64,000 bases of DNA from contig JAIGNY010000895.1 in NCBI GenBank assembly GCA_020152595.1, forward strand, positions 687,001-751,000. Reading direction: 5' to 3'. How positions within the stretch are numbered: position 1 is the stretch's first letter; each line of letters begins with the position of its first letter. The notes beneath the pieces are model-generated. The model was not told where the DNA came from and did no database searches. It was given only the letters and a program-made list of their open reading frames with translations. This DNA comes from Chiridota heheva (taxonomy: Eukaryota > Echinodermata > Holothuroidea > Apodida > Chiridotidae). The translations under genes were made by a program, and so were the position numbers. Shown in pieces: positions 21,609-32,529 of the stretch.

Positions 21609-21814
21609 GTGATGCTGCACCTCCAAACAACATTCTTTCTTGGTTTTCTTGCCAAGGAGATGGAAAACAGCGGGACAAAAACATGCCCTTCATGGGTCAT
21701 GACCTTTACATCATCGGTACGCAAGAGAGCGCCCTCAGTGAGAAGGAGTGGTTGGTGCGTGTGAAAGCGGCAATCAATCAAGTTGGTCAGACTGGCACTA
21801 GTGAATATAAAGAG
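21609..21814 (+). CDS. INPPL1: Exon 9: IPPc domain, GTQE metal-site segment
   Basis: The acceptor is TTAATAG|GTGATG and the donor is AAAGAG|GTATGC. It encodes the SHIP-type insert DAAPPNNILSWFSCQGDGK, then HDLYIIGTQESALSEKEW. The Glu of GTQE is the family's Mg2+ ligand. The A-P-P-x-x-I/L-x-S-W-F motif separates SHIP from OCRL/synaptojanin-type 5-phosphatases. It ends in phase 0. Confidence 0.97.
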
Positions 21815-22139
21815 GTATGCATTTTTCTTTTTTTGAGATCAATATCTGTCTGTTTTGTATTTATGGTTTGATAATAGGACATACTTTTTGTCTGCCTCTT
21901 TTTCTCACAATCCGCTACTTACCTGTCTTCTCTGTCACAAAGAGCTCACCATCAACCTTATAATATGTCCTCTCTTCAACTACCATAGGAAATATCTCTG
22001 CAATGATAGCTCCATTTCAAATTTCTTCAGTAAAACTCAAATACACAAAATTTGAAATATTTTCAGGAATCTCAATACTTCAGCATATGATCTAACCATG
22101 ACTTTTGATGTATAAGTCGAAAACGCTGATGGTCCAAGG

Positions 22140-23512
22140 GGCCTTTATAACATTATTTCTGAAGAAGTGGAGTCCAGATCTAGCTCGGCATCCTCCCCTG
22201 TCTTGCCCAACCTCACCAACACCCAGAACCCTGTTTACAATCTCATTAGGTACCCCAATTTCTCCTCCCTCTTTGATAGGACTAAAACCCTATCGTCTCC
22301 CTTCAGCTTACGCATTAAATCAGACCTCTTTCAACTTGGCATCAACCCCGCCACTCTCGGCACCTATCCCTGGCCCACTTTTCCGCCTTGGGCCACTCCC
22401 CTTCCTTCTGTCCACCTAGACCTCTCCACTTATAACAAAACTCAAACTCACCCTAATCTCTTCGTCAATCTCCACAACCAAATCAAAGACCAACTCTCAA
22501 ATTACACCTCCATCTATACTGATGGCTCCAAGTAAGGCAACAAGACAGCTGCTGCTGCCATCATCCAAGACATCACCCTCAGTAGCAGACTTCCTGACCA
22601 CTCATCCATCTTTTCAGCCGAGGCTAAGGCCATTCTCCTCGCCCTCAACTTTATTGAGTACTCTCCTCTTAGTCACTTTGCCATTTTCTCTGACTCAAAG
22701 GCTGTTCTTACTTCATTACTCAATCTTAAATGGGATAACCTCACCTGCCACCTCCTCCTGCGGAAACTCTTTTCTCCCACCCTCTGCAGGAAAAGTGTTC
22801 TTTTCTTCTGGATACCCAGCCATGTTGGCATCCCTGGCAATGACAGGGCTGATACAGCCGCTAAGCTTGCCCTTAACCTCCTCCTTCCCCTTTTCCCAAA
22901 ACCCTCTCTGACATCAAACCGCTTATCGCTTCTCTTGTTCGTGACCGCTGGCAAACCTTATGGAACTTCCAAATTGATAACAAACTCCATGTTATCCAGC
23001 CCACAATCGATCAAATCCACCATCAACAACCTTTCGTTTCGACAACGTTCATATTACCCGTCTTAGAATTGGTCACACCCACCTCACTCACTCCCACCTT
23101 CTTATTGGTTCCCGTAACCCCTCTGTAACAATTGCCACTGCATCCTCACAATCCAACACGTTCTCCTTGCTTGCCCCCTGTACAACCTTCCCAGAGCTTC
23201 TCTCGCTCCCCACAACTCAATTGCTGAGTTCTTCCAAAAAAATCCTCCAGATAAAATAGTCTCCTTCCTTCAGCATGCATCCCTCTACAACCATATTTAA
23301 TTCTCCTCTTCCCCCCCCCCCCTCTCTACTTTGTTTTTAGTTTTACCCATGCACCTCCTCTCTCGATCACAGCTTTCTGGCTTTTGTTCTTGAATTTCTC
23401 TCATTCTTCCCCTGGTCTCTTTCCTTACTACCTCTAAAATGATCTGACCTCTCAGGCACAATTTGACCTTCGTTGTCGTGGTGCCGTTAAGACCTCATCA
23501 AACAAACAAACT
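22140..23512 (+). pseudogene. LINE fragment with RNase H domain and 3' tail (I/Jockey-like)
   Basis: One frame gives YTSIYTDGSK, a TAA, then SAEAKAILLALNFIEYSP, FAIFSDSKAVLTSLL and FFWIPSHVGIPGNDRAD. These are the D...E...D...H/D blocks of a retrotransposon RNase H. Further frames carry RDRWQTLWNF and ITRLRIGHTHLTHSHLLIGS. At least one stop and two frameshifts interrupt it. The 3' end is CACAATTTGACCTTCGTTGT, then CGTGGTGCCGTTAAGACCTC and CAAACAAACAAAC. The 5' end is truncated. It sits in the intron between exons 9 and 10, in gene orientation. Confidence 0.92.
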
Positions 23513-23750
23513 TGCCCAACCCCACTCACACAGGCTCTGCCTCTAATGATTAACCTTTCATTCACAAGCTTGTTAACCCATCAGCTCTGATTAATTATTG
23601 GCCAATGATTTGAAGAGCGGTAAAAGGTGTCGCTTGAAACATGGAGGCTAAAATGGATTCAAGATATCAAAAGTAATAAAAGTACAACACTATTTGATTA
23701 AATGATCAAACTCAATTTGTTTCTTAATACTGGTGTCCTTTACCTTGCAG

Positions 23751-23868
23751 GTAACAGCTTGTTCATTATGGGGTATACGTCTCGTGGTCCTAGCCAAAAC
23801 AGAGCACCTCAACAGAATCAGCCATGTCAGGGAATCATCCGTCAAAACGGGAATTGCAAACACATTAG
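23751..23868 (+). CDS. INPPL1: Exon 10: IPPc domain
   Basis: The acceptor is ACCTTGCAG|GTAACA and the donor is ACATTAG|GTAAAA. It encodes VTACSLWGIRLVVLAKTEHL, NRISHVRESSVKTGIANTLG. This is the family block (L-W-x-I-R-L/I-x-V-x-x-K-x-x-H...V-x-T-G-I-A-N-x-x-G) leading directly to NKGAV. It ends in phase 1. Confidence 0.97.
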
Positions 23869-23926
23869 GTAAAAAAAATCATTATAAAATATTTGTTTTC
23901 CTCCATTTATTTTATAATTCTCTGTA

Positions 23927-24246
23927 GGCCTTTTCCCACTACGGAAAATCTCTGTGCTGAACATGGGTCCGACATTTGACTGACCTTTTCACACTGTAAA
24001 TTTCAGTGACCCATGTAAGGCGCTCGATCTGTGTAAAAACTAAGCGTGCTCAGTGTTGAGAGCTGTTGACCCGTGTTGGGAATCCGACACAATCAACTAA
24101 ATTCCAGTGTCAGAAATGATCCATGTTTATTGTTGAGCAATGTGAATACAGAGAAGGACTTCGAACTGTGTTGTATTTCAATGGAGTCGACACAGATTGG
24201 ACCCAAGTTTCGATGCAGGTCAAAGGTAGGTAGAGTGAATAGGCCT
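23927..24246. mobile_element. Probable MITE, 320 bp, AGGCCT ends
   Basis: The left end AGGCCTTTTCCCACTAC and the right end GTAGAGTGAATAGGCCT are inverted with 14 of 17 matches. Internal duplicated phrases (CATGGGTCCGACA, CGTGTTGGGAATCCGACA) add structure. No target duplication was identified. Confidence 0.5.
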
Positions 24247-24646
24247 TGGATAAATGCACAGTAGTAATGTTTCTTTTTTCAATGCTTAGTTTAGCTTAGC
24301 TGTTTTCCAAAATATAGTGTTTGTAGCTTCAGCTTAATTTTTCACTCCTAATCTCAGTCCTAATTCAGTCATTTACAGGACCTTTAATCCTGGGGGGTTG
24401 GGGGAACAGGGCAACTTCTGCCCCCACTTTCTGTCAGAATTAAAAAATATATATAAGGTTTTGAAAAACACTTTCGCTTCTACTTTGTGAAGGAAAAGTA
24501 GGGGGCCATGCCTCCCCCCCCCCCTCCCACCCCACACACTTTGTGAAGCAGAATTTTGACCCTGGTCATAAATAAACACATCTAATAGAACTGTAAATTT
24601 GAATATCTCTGTAGTAAAATAAGGTACTTAAATATTAAATATGAGG
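24247..24646. other. Intron, no gene; C/G homopolymer patch
   Basis: It contains G-runs near 24390-24410 and a run of at least ten C at about 24514-24525. The flanking phrase CTTCTACTTTGTGAAGGA resembles 10277-10290, so a decayed dispersed repeat is likely. Confidence 0.3.
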
Positions 24647-24706
24647 CACAATTTGACCCTCATTGTCGTGGTGCTTTTAAGCCCTCATCAAACAAACAAA
24701 CTTAAA
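24647..24706 (+). repeat. LINE 3' terminus, tail only
   Basis: GCACAATTTGACCCTCATTG, then TCGTGGTGCTTTTAAGCCCT and CAAACAAACAAAC, is the last ~60 bp of the same LINE family as 22140-23512. It is an extreme 5' truncation. Confidence 0.8.
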
Positions 24707-24937
24707 TATTTTCTTTGCTGTTTTGCTCTTTCATTCAAGATTGTACATGCATAACTAGCAAACCTACTTAAAGGTTTCAAATAATCTTTCTGACCCTTTG
24801 TTTTTCCAAACATCAAAAGTACTTGACAAGCTTCTTTCATTTTCTGTTTATAGAGCAAAGCAGTATGTATTGTTTTGTGAAGATTTCAATTCTGTTATGG
24901 AGCGAGCATAAACTCTTGAGTGTTTGTCTTTTATCAG

Positions 24938-25034
24938 GTAACAAAGGTGCTGTGGGCGTGTCTTTCAATTTTAGCAACACTACATTCTGTTTCATAAATA
25001 CGCATCTAACGTCTGGAACTGAGAAGAAACACAG
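24938..25034 (+). CDS. INPPL1: Exon 11: IPPc domain, NKGAV and NTHLTSG
   Basis: The acceptor is TTTATCAG|GTAACA and the donor is AACACAG|GTATGA. It encodes GNKGAVGVSFNFSNTTFCFI, then NTHLTSGTEKKHR. The His of NTHL and the N-K-G-A motif are active-site elements of 5-phosphatases. The splice junction falls within Arg (phase 2), shared with exon 12. Confidence 0.97.
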
Positions 25035-25236
25035 GTATGACCTTACAGACCTTTTCAAATCAGCAATTTCCAGAAAACTAATTCAAATAATGTCACCTAG
25101 TCGAAATTCATGTGTCCACTATGGACCAATCTGGGAGAATCCGATCAACCAATCAAATATTTGGCAGTCTGCATAATTCATGCACGATATGGGACCAAGT
25201 GTATGAAAAAATGCTGTCATACAAACGTTGTAAATG

Positions 25237-25555
25237 AAGGTAATTTATGTGCGCAGTGTCGCTTGCAATATTTCCTCGAGTAACTACAGCTGATTGGTTG
25301 GGTACCTTTCCCGTTTCAAGCCCTGCACTGTGTCCTCGAGCAAAACACTCTACTTGTTCCAGTCCACTCAGCTGTAAAATGAGTACCAGCACTGCTGGGG
25401 AGTTAACCTTCAATGGACTGATGTTCAGTATAGGGAGAGTTGTATGCTCCCATCCGCTTGTGCCATGGAAACCGGGGATAATCTACGGGCCTAATGGCTT
25501 GAATGGATTCAACTTTAACTGTCCTATGCCGCATGGCAAAGGCTCAAAGCGTTAG
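25237..25555 (+). repeat. Dispersed SINE-like repeat, copy 1
   Basis: It contains CTCGAGCAAAACACTCTACT, CTGTAAAATGAGTACCAGC, CTGGGGAGTTAACCTTCAAT, GGAAACCGGGGATAATCTAC and GGGCCTAATGG in order. A shorter version with the same order is at 40270-40450. The 102-residue ORF across it is incidental. Confidence 0.65.
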
Positions 25556-25872
25556 TCAGAACTTGCTGCACCACTTTAAACAATTATAACACATTTAAAA
25601 GTGAATGGATTTATAAAGAAAATACTAAGGTCGCCTCATAATACATAACAAAATTGATGCCTGATATTTCAAAATGCTGTAAAATGGTCAATGTTTAGCC
25701 GATTTTGATGAGTTTTTTTGTTAATCTGATAGTTACTGTTTTCTCTACACGTCCATATACCTTAAACCTGGATATCTCCCTAATAATTTTTATTTTTAAT
25801 ACATTTCAATAGCAGTTAAAATATCACAGGCAGAATTAGCAATTAGCAAGTTCTGTATCCTTTTCACTACAG

Positions 25873-26011
25873 GCGGAACCAAAATTACCATGATATACTC
25901 AAGGGTCTTAACCTTAGCCCAAAGGGTCTCTGTCAATTTGACCTCACCAACAAATTTCATCATCTGTTCTGGTTAGGAGATCTGAATTACAGGATAGAGT
26001 GGACAGTTCCA
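25873..26011 (+). CDS. INPPL1: Exon 12: IPPc domain, catalytic LGDLNYR motif
   Basis: The acceptor is TCACTACAG|GCGGAA and the donor is GTTCCA|GTAAGT. It encodes RNQNYHDILKGLNLSPKGLC..., then FWLGDLNYRIEW. F-W-x-G-D-x-N-Y-R is 5-phosphatase signature motif I; its Asp and Asn are catalytic. R-N-x-N-Y is the usual preceding block. It ends in phase 0. Confidence 0.97.
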
Positions 26012-26149
26012 GTAAGTTTTTAATTTCATTTCATTCAATCATTGCTGTAAATTTTGTATTTGACCGCTGTAAAATTTCATTCAAAATTTGTTAGTAAGTT
26101 ACAGTTCAAGCTCTCTGGCCCAATGATGTAATGTCATTGTTGGTGTGTC

Positions 26150-26362
26150 TAGTGGCATAGCCACAGGGGGAATGGGGAGAGCCGGGACCCCCACTTTTTA
26201 AAGGAATTTTTTGAAATGGAATAAAATTTGTTTTTTATATCTTTTTGTTAAAAACAAACAAATTTGTCCTCAGAAGTAGGCTAAATTTAACACTTCATCT
26301 TGGGAGAAAGTTCTAGGACCCTCTCGGACCCCGTCACTTTTTTGATGGTGGGTACGCCACTG
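26150..26362. mobile_element. hAT-type MITE with perfect 8-bp TSD, 213 bp
   Basis: ggtgtgtc flanks it on both sides (26142-26149 and 26363-26370). The ends are TAGTGGCATAGCCAC and the complement of CAGTGGCGTACCCACC. The interior (TAGGCTAAATTTAACACTTC, CTTGGGAGAAAGTTCTAGGA) is the same family as 28671-28874. Confidence 0.92.
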
Positions 26363-26370
26363 GGTGTGTC

Positions 26371-27298
26371 AGTCATATTGTTTTTTATTCCCTCCTTGCT
26401 TAGATCTGAACTTTGACCTTTGTAAATTTTTAATTTGACTGCTGTATAATTTCATTTAAAATTTGATAGTAATTTACAGTTTAAACTTTTGTACAAAATG
26501 ATGTGATGTCACTGTTGTAGTGATGTCACTGTTGGTGTGTCGGCCATATTTCTTTATTCATTCCTTGCTTCAGATTTGAACTTTAGCTGCTGTAAATTTT
26601 CATTTCAAATTTGCTAGTTACAGTTAAAATATCTAGGTAGAATACTGTCACTTGTGCTTTGTCGGCCATTATTTCTGAATTTACTCCTAGCTGTAAACTT
26701 TCAATGTGATCCTTGTGAATTGATTCTTTTGTTGTAATTTACAGTTGAAACTTGTGGCACAATCTATCACTGTTCTGTTGTCAGTCATCATCCTTTTTAT
26801 TCATTTGTTCAAGATGATCCCAGACCGGCCACACGGGAGGTAGTGGATATCAAGCCAGCAACCTCAGTCACCTTTCAGCCTTTTGTCTTCTCTGGTACAA
26901 TCACTGTCCTGGTGCTGTTAAATCTCCGCCAACCAATGAAGCTGGCAATTGCCAGTGTCATATTTTGTTTTGAAAATTGAACAACACTGACGACGATGAG
27001 TGAACACACAATTACAATGACGGGGTCGTCGCCTGCGTATTTGGTTATGATAGTAACAATGCTATCACGAACGTTAATATGACCCCGAGAACACAATACG
27101 ACGCACGGACAGACATAACTCGACAACCAAGTCAATGTCCACGGCCTTTGATAACCAGCACTATACCCAACCTAAGCTTGAACCCAGGGCCTTGTGGTCT
27201 GTAGACAAATTAAACAACAAACACACTGAGTTTTTACCCTGCATTTATTTAGAAGAAAATGTAGGTAGGGGGGCATCCTGCTAGTGGTACCACAGTTT
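26371..27298. other. Intron with tandem diverged blocks and a LINE tail at 26868-26935
   Basis: Phrases of the type TAATTTACAGTT...GATGTCACTGTTG and TTCATTCCTTGCTTCAGATT recur near 26095-26170, 26400-26540, 26560-26640 and 26740, suggesting old ~150-bp tandem duplications. At 26868-26935 a LINE 3' tail occurs (CACTGTCCTGGTGCTGTTAA). At 27140-27195 GGCCTTTGATAACCAG marks a SINE tail. Confidence 0.45.
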
Positions 27299-28010
27299 GA
27301 AGAATTAGTTTAGTGATGAAAGAAATCCATCTTATATGAAAGAGGACTTTAAAACAAACAAAATGGTGAAGCAACCATTCAAAAATCTTAGAGATATGCA
27401 AGTTTAAGCTCTGTGTTATCTTTGTAGAAATGACTGGTGTAGTAAGTCTACTCTGGAAGGTTGGCGCCTTTATCCTCGCATTCTTAACAATTGTTAATAT
27501 ATTTATGAAAAAAACTATACTTCAACTTTTTTCCTATTTCAATTATTTCCCCCTGAGCTTTCTTCAGGTAGTAAATTATGAAGACTGTTTTACTACTTTT
27601 TGACATATGCAATTGTTTTTAGGCCACAAAATTGCAGGACAAAATATGATAGAACACATAAAGACTTTGAGAAATCTGAGGAAGTGACATCACAACTAGT
27701 CTGATTTCAGGTGTTTATACACAAATGATATTAAGCCTAAATATCTCCATAACAGAATAATATTTCTTCACCATTTTGTTTCTTCTGAAGTCATCTTTTA
27801 TATAAGATGGACTTGTTTGACCCCTGAACTAATTCTTTAACATCTTATCTGATAGATGGTGAGCACCCAACAATTGGCCAGTTAACCATTAGAGGGGGGA
27901 GGTGAAGCACAACTTTCTGTGTGCTTGTTGCCATCATACCATTCTGCATATCTGTGGAAAAATCATGGTTAAATCATTGTTAGCCTCAAACCTTGACCCT
28001 GTTAGTCGTG
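27299..28010. mobile_element. Long-TIR MITE copy C plus the conserved 170-bp extension
   Basis: The MITE part, 27299-27840, has the family's inverted ends (AAGAATTAGTTTAG... and complement of TTAAAGAATTAGTTCAGGGG). The sequence 27841-28010 (ACATCTTATCTGATAGATGG onward, through TTAACCATTAGAGGGGGGAG) is nearly identical to 3821-3990. Confidence 0.75.
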
Positions 28011-28368
28011 CGAGCCACCTGTCTGCCATTTGACCTTTTCCAGATCATTTTGGATGTTTAGGCAGACATTGATGCATATTTATGAGGGTGACATATGATA
28101 AATTCTAGAATATTCACACAAATTTGTATATTTATTCGATCACATATACATGGTGTGTGAAAATGTTCTAAGATACAATTGTTCATCAAGGGTCACATGT
28201 GATCAATTCTAATGAATATTCACACAAATTATCCAACTAAGTCTTCCTGTAAGTAATGACTTTCCTTGACCAAGTGTATTTTAGGTTCATTCCAAATCCT
28301 GCATTTTTCTCATCCATTAAATCAAACTGTGCCACAGAATGCAGAAGTTGTTTTCTGCTCTTTCATAG

Positions 28369-28468
28369 GAAATTCTGCAGAATATAAAACTCAAGCATTA
28401 TGATATCCTTATGGAGTACGACCAACTCAGAATTGAGAAGGATGCTGACCGTGTATTTGTTGATTTCA
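28369..28468 (+). CDS. INPPL1: Exon 13: IPPc domain
   Basis: The acceptor is TTTCATAG|GAAATT and the donor is GATTTCA|GTAAGT. It encodes EILQNIKLKHYDILMEYDQL, then RIEKDADRVFVDF. This is the family helix that follows motif I and ends with the D-Q-L stretch. It exits in phase 1, completing an Asn codon with exon 14. Confidence 0.96.
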
Positions 28469-28554
28469 GTAAGTGTTTCTTTCTCCCTTAATGAGTTTTA
28501 TTTATATGCAAAAACAGCTCTCTCTTGATTGCTAATGAACAAAAAATCATATCC

Positions 28555-28910
28555 TTCCTGCATCAAATCAACCACTATTACGACACTTTCCCCGTCTCAC
28601 TACCTACTCTCACTCTTTGGTCCTGTGCTGATCTGAGTTAACACATTTTGACTATCACTGTTGTGGTGCCCAGTGGCGTAATCATGGGGGTCCTGGACCC
28701 CACGTTTTTGAGGAAAATTATAGAAATTGGGATAAGTTTTGTTTTTTAAATCTTGTTTGATTTTACAAAGCAAAATTGCCCCTAAAAGTGGGCTAAATTT
28801 GAACACTTGTTCTTGGGAGGGGGGTCTAGGAACTTCTCAGACCCCCTAACTTTTTAATACTGGCTTTGCCACTGGTGGTGCCATTAAACCTCACCAATCA
28901 AACAACCTCA
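28555..28910 (+). repeat. LINE 3' tail split by a hAT MITE
   Basis: The left part (to 28670) ends CACTGTTGTGGTGCC and the right part resumes at 28875 with GTGGTGCCATTAAACCTCAC, then CAATCAAACAA. Removing 28671-28874 and one 8-mer restores the usual tail order seen at 20700-20760. Confidence 0.9.
28671..28874. mobile_element. hAT-type MITE nested in a LINE tail, perfect TSD, 204 bp
   Basis: CAGTGGCGTAATCATGG opens it and GGCTTTGCCACTG closes it. gtggtgcc is duplicated exactly on either side (28663-28670 and 28875-28882). Interior blocks (GTGGGCTAAATTTGAACACT, GGGGTCTAGGAACTTCTCAG) match the copy at 26150. Confidence 0.95.
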
Positions 28911-29694
28911 TTAAATCCTTGTCAGACTGGAACTAAAAAGGGGACCTGCCCTTCACTTAATTTCAGTCCGACAATGGTTGATAGTAATCCTTGTCGGACT
29001 GAGACAGAAGGGAAGGGAGAGGGGAGGGGGCCTAATTTGCACTCAGATTTCAGTCGGTTAAGGTTAATATGATGAAATCAATACAAATATATTAGAATCA
29101 ACGCAATAGTGTCCATCTTGTATGAATGCCTCACCTGTTCTTCATCATTGCTTATTTCATGAAAGTTAAACACATCTCTCGATTGTTCGTTACAGAAGGT
29201 AACCAACGGCGACGCTAGTTTCTTTGATATATCCAAAACATGGCATTTCCTCATTCATCCCATGCTAGTTTACATTAAAGGAATATGCCTGGGATTCAAG
29301 TAAATATATATATGAATGAGGAGAGTTCGATAGAAAATAAAAAAATTGTAAAAAATCTATGTTGATATCGTATTCATTTGGGAGTTATCCCATTTCATAG
29401 ATTTCCATAGTATGTTGACAAGTGACAAGTGAGGTAAGTCTAATTCACTTTTCATCAAACTCAGGAAATCTTTGAAATGTAATAACTCCTAAACTTCAAC
29501 TTTGATGGTTTTTTCGCCAATTATTTCGCTAATAGCTCATGAATATTCATGAGAACTTTCCATGTAACATGAATATTTATGAGAATATATATACCATCCA
29601 TTCACGTACCATGAATATTCATGCATATTCATGAGAATTTTCCTTTTAACAGTAGTAAATAGATATCTCTTCTGCACCATTTTTTTTACTCTAG

Positions 29695-29786
29695 ATGAGG
29701 AGTTAATAACCTTTCCACCAACATATAGGTATGAGCTTGGCATAAGAGGCAATTCGTACGCGTATAAGAAAGTAAAGAAGTCAGGG
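29695..29786 (+). CDS. INPPL1: Exon 14: IPPc domain, FPPTYRYE block
   Basis: The acceptor is TTTACTCTAG|ATGAGG and the donor is TCAGGG|GTAAGT. It encodes EELITFPPTYRYELGIRGNS, then YAYKKVKKSG. F-P/A-P-T-Y-R/K-Y/F is the substrate-side motif of 5-phosphatases, with basic residues suited to phosphoinositide headgroups. It ends in phase 0. Confidence 0.97.
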
Positions 29787-29989
29787 GTAAGTAAATACTG
29801 TATTGGGCGTAATTAGCGCTTAGGGTGCTTACAACAATAAACAAATCTGGTTACATCCTAGTATAGCAGTACAGCTTTGGCAAAATGTGTTTCTTGTAAT
29901 ACAACTTTATTCCGTTCTTAAAATAACTGAAAATTTTAAGATTTTTTAATAATTTTATAAATTTGTTTCGAAGAATTGTGTTAAAAATA

Positions 29990-30897
29990 AAATTTTAGTC
30001 CAAGAGTAAAAAAGATAATGAAAAATGGAAATCATAAGGAACGCATAGTGAACTTACTTCATTAAACTCTATATAGTAATCATCACTTACTAGGATTTTA
30101 CCACAATCTGTTTTGCTGTGAGCAAGTGTTCTTCCCAGTAGAGGGATTTCATCATTTGACTCTAACTCATCTTGACTCCATTTTGTAGAGAAGCAGCGTT
30201 GTTGCACTTCACGCGTCTTCACACAGCTCAGTCTTATCACACATACAACAAACATACTACATGCTAACCTACCAGTACCAGTTCAGCAAATTTACTACTT
30301 GCAATTTTTTGTTCGCTTCTGATTTTACTTCATATTTTCCTTAAGTTTTGACATGCTTCACACGTCTTTACACAGCTCAGTCACATCACACATACAACAA
30401 ACATACCACATGCTAACCTACCAATACCACTTCAGCAAATTTTACTACTTGCAATTTTTTGTTTGCCTCCGATTTTACTTAATATTTTCCTTAAGTTTAA
30501 TATTTTCACTGGGTATACGAAGAAGTAACCTAAACGATAACGCCAGCTGATTGTTCGATATACTCAGACAAAACCTACATACCTGATATATAGTGCTCGC
30601 TAAGTGTGAACTGTAGGTTGATGCCGTAGCGTCGTACAGCAGAAACATACTTCGAACGTCGATCAGGAGCAGATGGAAATCGGGAAAATGTCTTTTTATT
30701 CCCCGCACACATTTATTAGTGGAACTAAGTGCACGGCAAGATTCCGGCATAATAATCTTACAAAAATAATCTTATATAACAACATGCAAATGTATGTAAG
30801 TCTAATTAAGTGTGCGCTAGATGACAGTGGTTTTTCCCGACAAAATGGTGATGTAAACAAAGTCATGTAACCTCGTGACGTCAGCTAAAACACCCTT
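29990..30897 (-). mobile_element. THAP-domain DNA transposon relic, copy 1
   Basis: On the minus strand a terminus reading AAAAGGGTGTTTTAGCTGAC (from about 30900) is followed by a decayed THAP coding segment starting MPESCRALSSTNKCVRGIKR at 30750. It aligns with the better copy at 44462. TTAA lies at the very end (30898-30901). Farther in are a ~150-bp tandem duplication (30204-30345 and 30354-30500) and a downstream open segment at 29995-30255. This is likely the 5' part of a P- or Kolobok-like element; the THAP frame is broken. Confidence 0.7.
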
Positions 30898-31142
30898 TTA
30901 AGCGACCGTGCTCAGGAGTCAGCAATTTGAAACAATCATTACATAAACCCACTCACATACAGTATGTTCAAATTCTTCGTCCTCTAGCCCTGTGTTAAGG
31001 CACACCATATTGTAGCTCTGAAAGATGGCAGGCACGCACAGTATTGTAACAGTGTACATTGTTGCCATGGAACCACTTGTAAACTATTGGATTTTAGCAT
31101 GCATATTTATCAAGTAGATGACTAGCGACCAATCAACTTATT

Positions 31143-31711
31143 TTAAAGGATTATTATAGGGGTCAATCATATTCATTGTATATGAATAAGGACTTCAAAA
31201 GAAACAAAATGGTGAAGAAAGTATTCAAAAAATGTATTCTGTTAAGGAGATATTCAAGGTTAAAGCTATTGTCTTATCTGTGTAGAAATGACTGATGTAG
31301 TAAGTCTACAATGGAAAGTTAGCACCTTCATCCTCACATTCTTAACAATTGTTAATGAATTTTATAGGAATTTTATTTTATTTTTTCACTATTCAAATTA
31401 TTTTTCCTCTCGAACTTTTTTGAGGTGGTATATTATAAATACCCTTCATAGATTCAGTTTTACTACTTTTTTGGCATATCCCATGGCGTTTAAGTCACAA
31501 AAGCACAGTACCAAATATGATAGAATACATCAAGTCTGAGGCTATGACATCACAACTAGTCTGATTTCAGTCGTTTCTACTCAAATTATACCAAATTTAA
31601 AACTTTGATATCTTATTAATGGATAAGATTTTTGAATGCTTTACCATTTTGTTTCTTTTGAATTCATCTTTCATATAAGATGGACATGCTTGACCTCTGA
31701 ACTAATCCTTT
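31143..31711. mobile_element. Long-TIR MITE copy D
   Basis: It runs from TTAAAGGATTATTATAGGGG to the complement of AAAGGATTAGTTCAGAGGTC. Arms of about 70 bp are inverted, both containing the AAACAAAATGGT core. It abuts a LINE 3' fragment directly. Confidence 0.8.
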
Positions 31712-32062
31712 GCTAACCCTCACAGTCCATCATGTTCTCCTTGTTTGCCCCCTGTACAACCTTCCCAGAGCTTCCCTCGCTCCCCACAACTCAATAGATG
31801 AGCTCTTCCAGGAAAACCCTCCTTCCTTTATAATGCTTCTCTTTACAACCATATTTAGTCCTCCTCTTCCACCCCCTCTCTCTACTTTGTGTTTTTCACC
31901 CATGCACCTCCTCTCTCGATCCCAGCTTTCTGGCTTTTAGTTCTCATGTTTCTCTCAATCTCCTCCTGATTTCTTTCCTTCTTACCTCTGGAATGATCTG
32001 ACCTATCAGGCACAATTTGACCCTTGCTGTCGTGGTGCTGTTAAGCCCTCATCAAACAAACA
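31712..32062 (+). repeat. LINE 3' end fragment
   Basis: It is nearly collinear with 23145-23512: HHVLLVCPLYNLPRASLAPH coding residue, a pyrimidine-rich UTR, CACAATTTGACCCTTGCTGT, CGTGGTGCTGTTAAGCCCTC and a CAAACAAAC tail. It is 5' truncated. Confidence 0.88.
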
Positions 32063-32447
32063 TTTACGAAAATAATATATAAAATGTTCTGAATTCGTAC
32101 AGAAATTGAATGGAGAAGTTCTGCTGAAAGACTGTGTGTAGTGTATGGAGCATAATTAGTATGCTGTATCAACTTTAAATGTCAAAAAATTGTCAATTAT
32201 GAAAGATTTAGCTACAGGACTGTGTTTGGGGTTTACAGATCAATATGACCCATGGAGTTAAAATCACATTTTCCTGTACTGTAACAGTTTATGCCAGTTG
32301 AACTTGAATCGGCTATTGGTCGCTCACTTTTACTGACTGTGCTTCTCACATGGCTTACAACGCTCAATATGCGTACCATATATAAAAGGCCACAAAAAGA
32401 AATTGCTTTTATTATGTTTTTACATGTTTTTATTTGGTTTTTGTCAG

Positions 32448-32529
32448 GTGCGTATCAATGAACCATCTTGGTGTGACCGGGTGCTGTGGCGGTCCTATCC
32501 TAGCACATACATTGAAAATACAGCTTACG
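32448..32529 (+). CDS. INPPL1: Exon 15: IPPc domain, PSWCDRVLW motif
   Basis: The acceptor is TTTTTGTCAG|GTGCGT and the donor is GCTTACG|GTAAGG. It encodes VRINEPSWCDRVLWRSYPST, then YIENTAYG. P-x-W-C/T-D-R-V/I-L is 5-phosphatase signature motif II. Open reading continues past the donor into the intron, so an ORF caller would extend it falsely. It ends in phase 1. Confidence 0.97.

Noticed and set aside
22105..22911. ORFs of 104-129 residues as host genes
   Set aside because: They are frames of a broken LINE ORF2 with RNase H motifs, stops and frameshifts.
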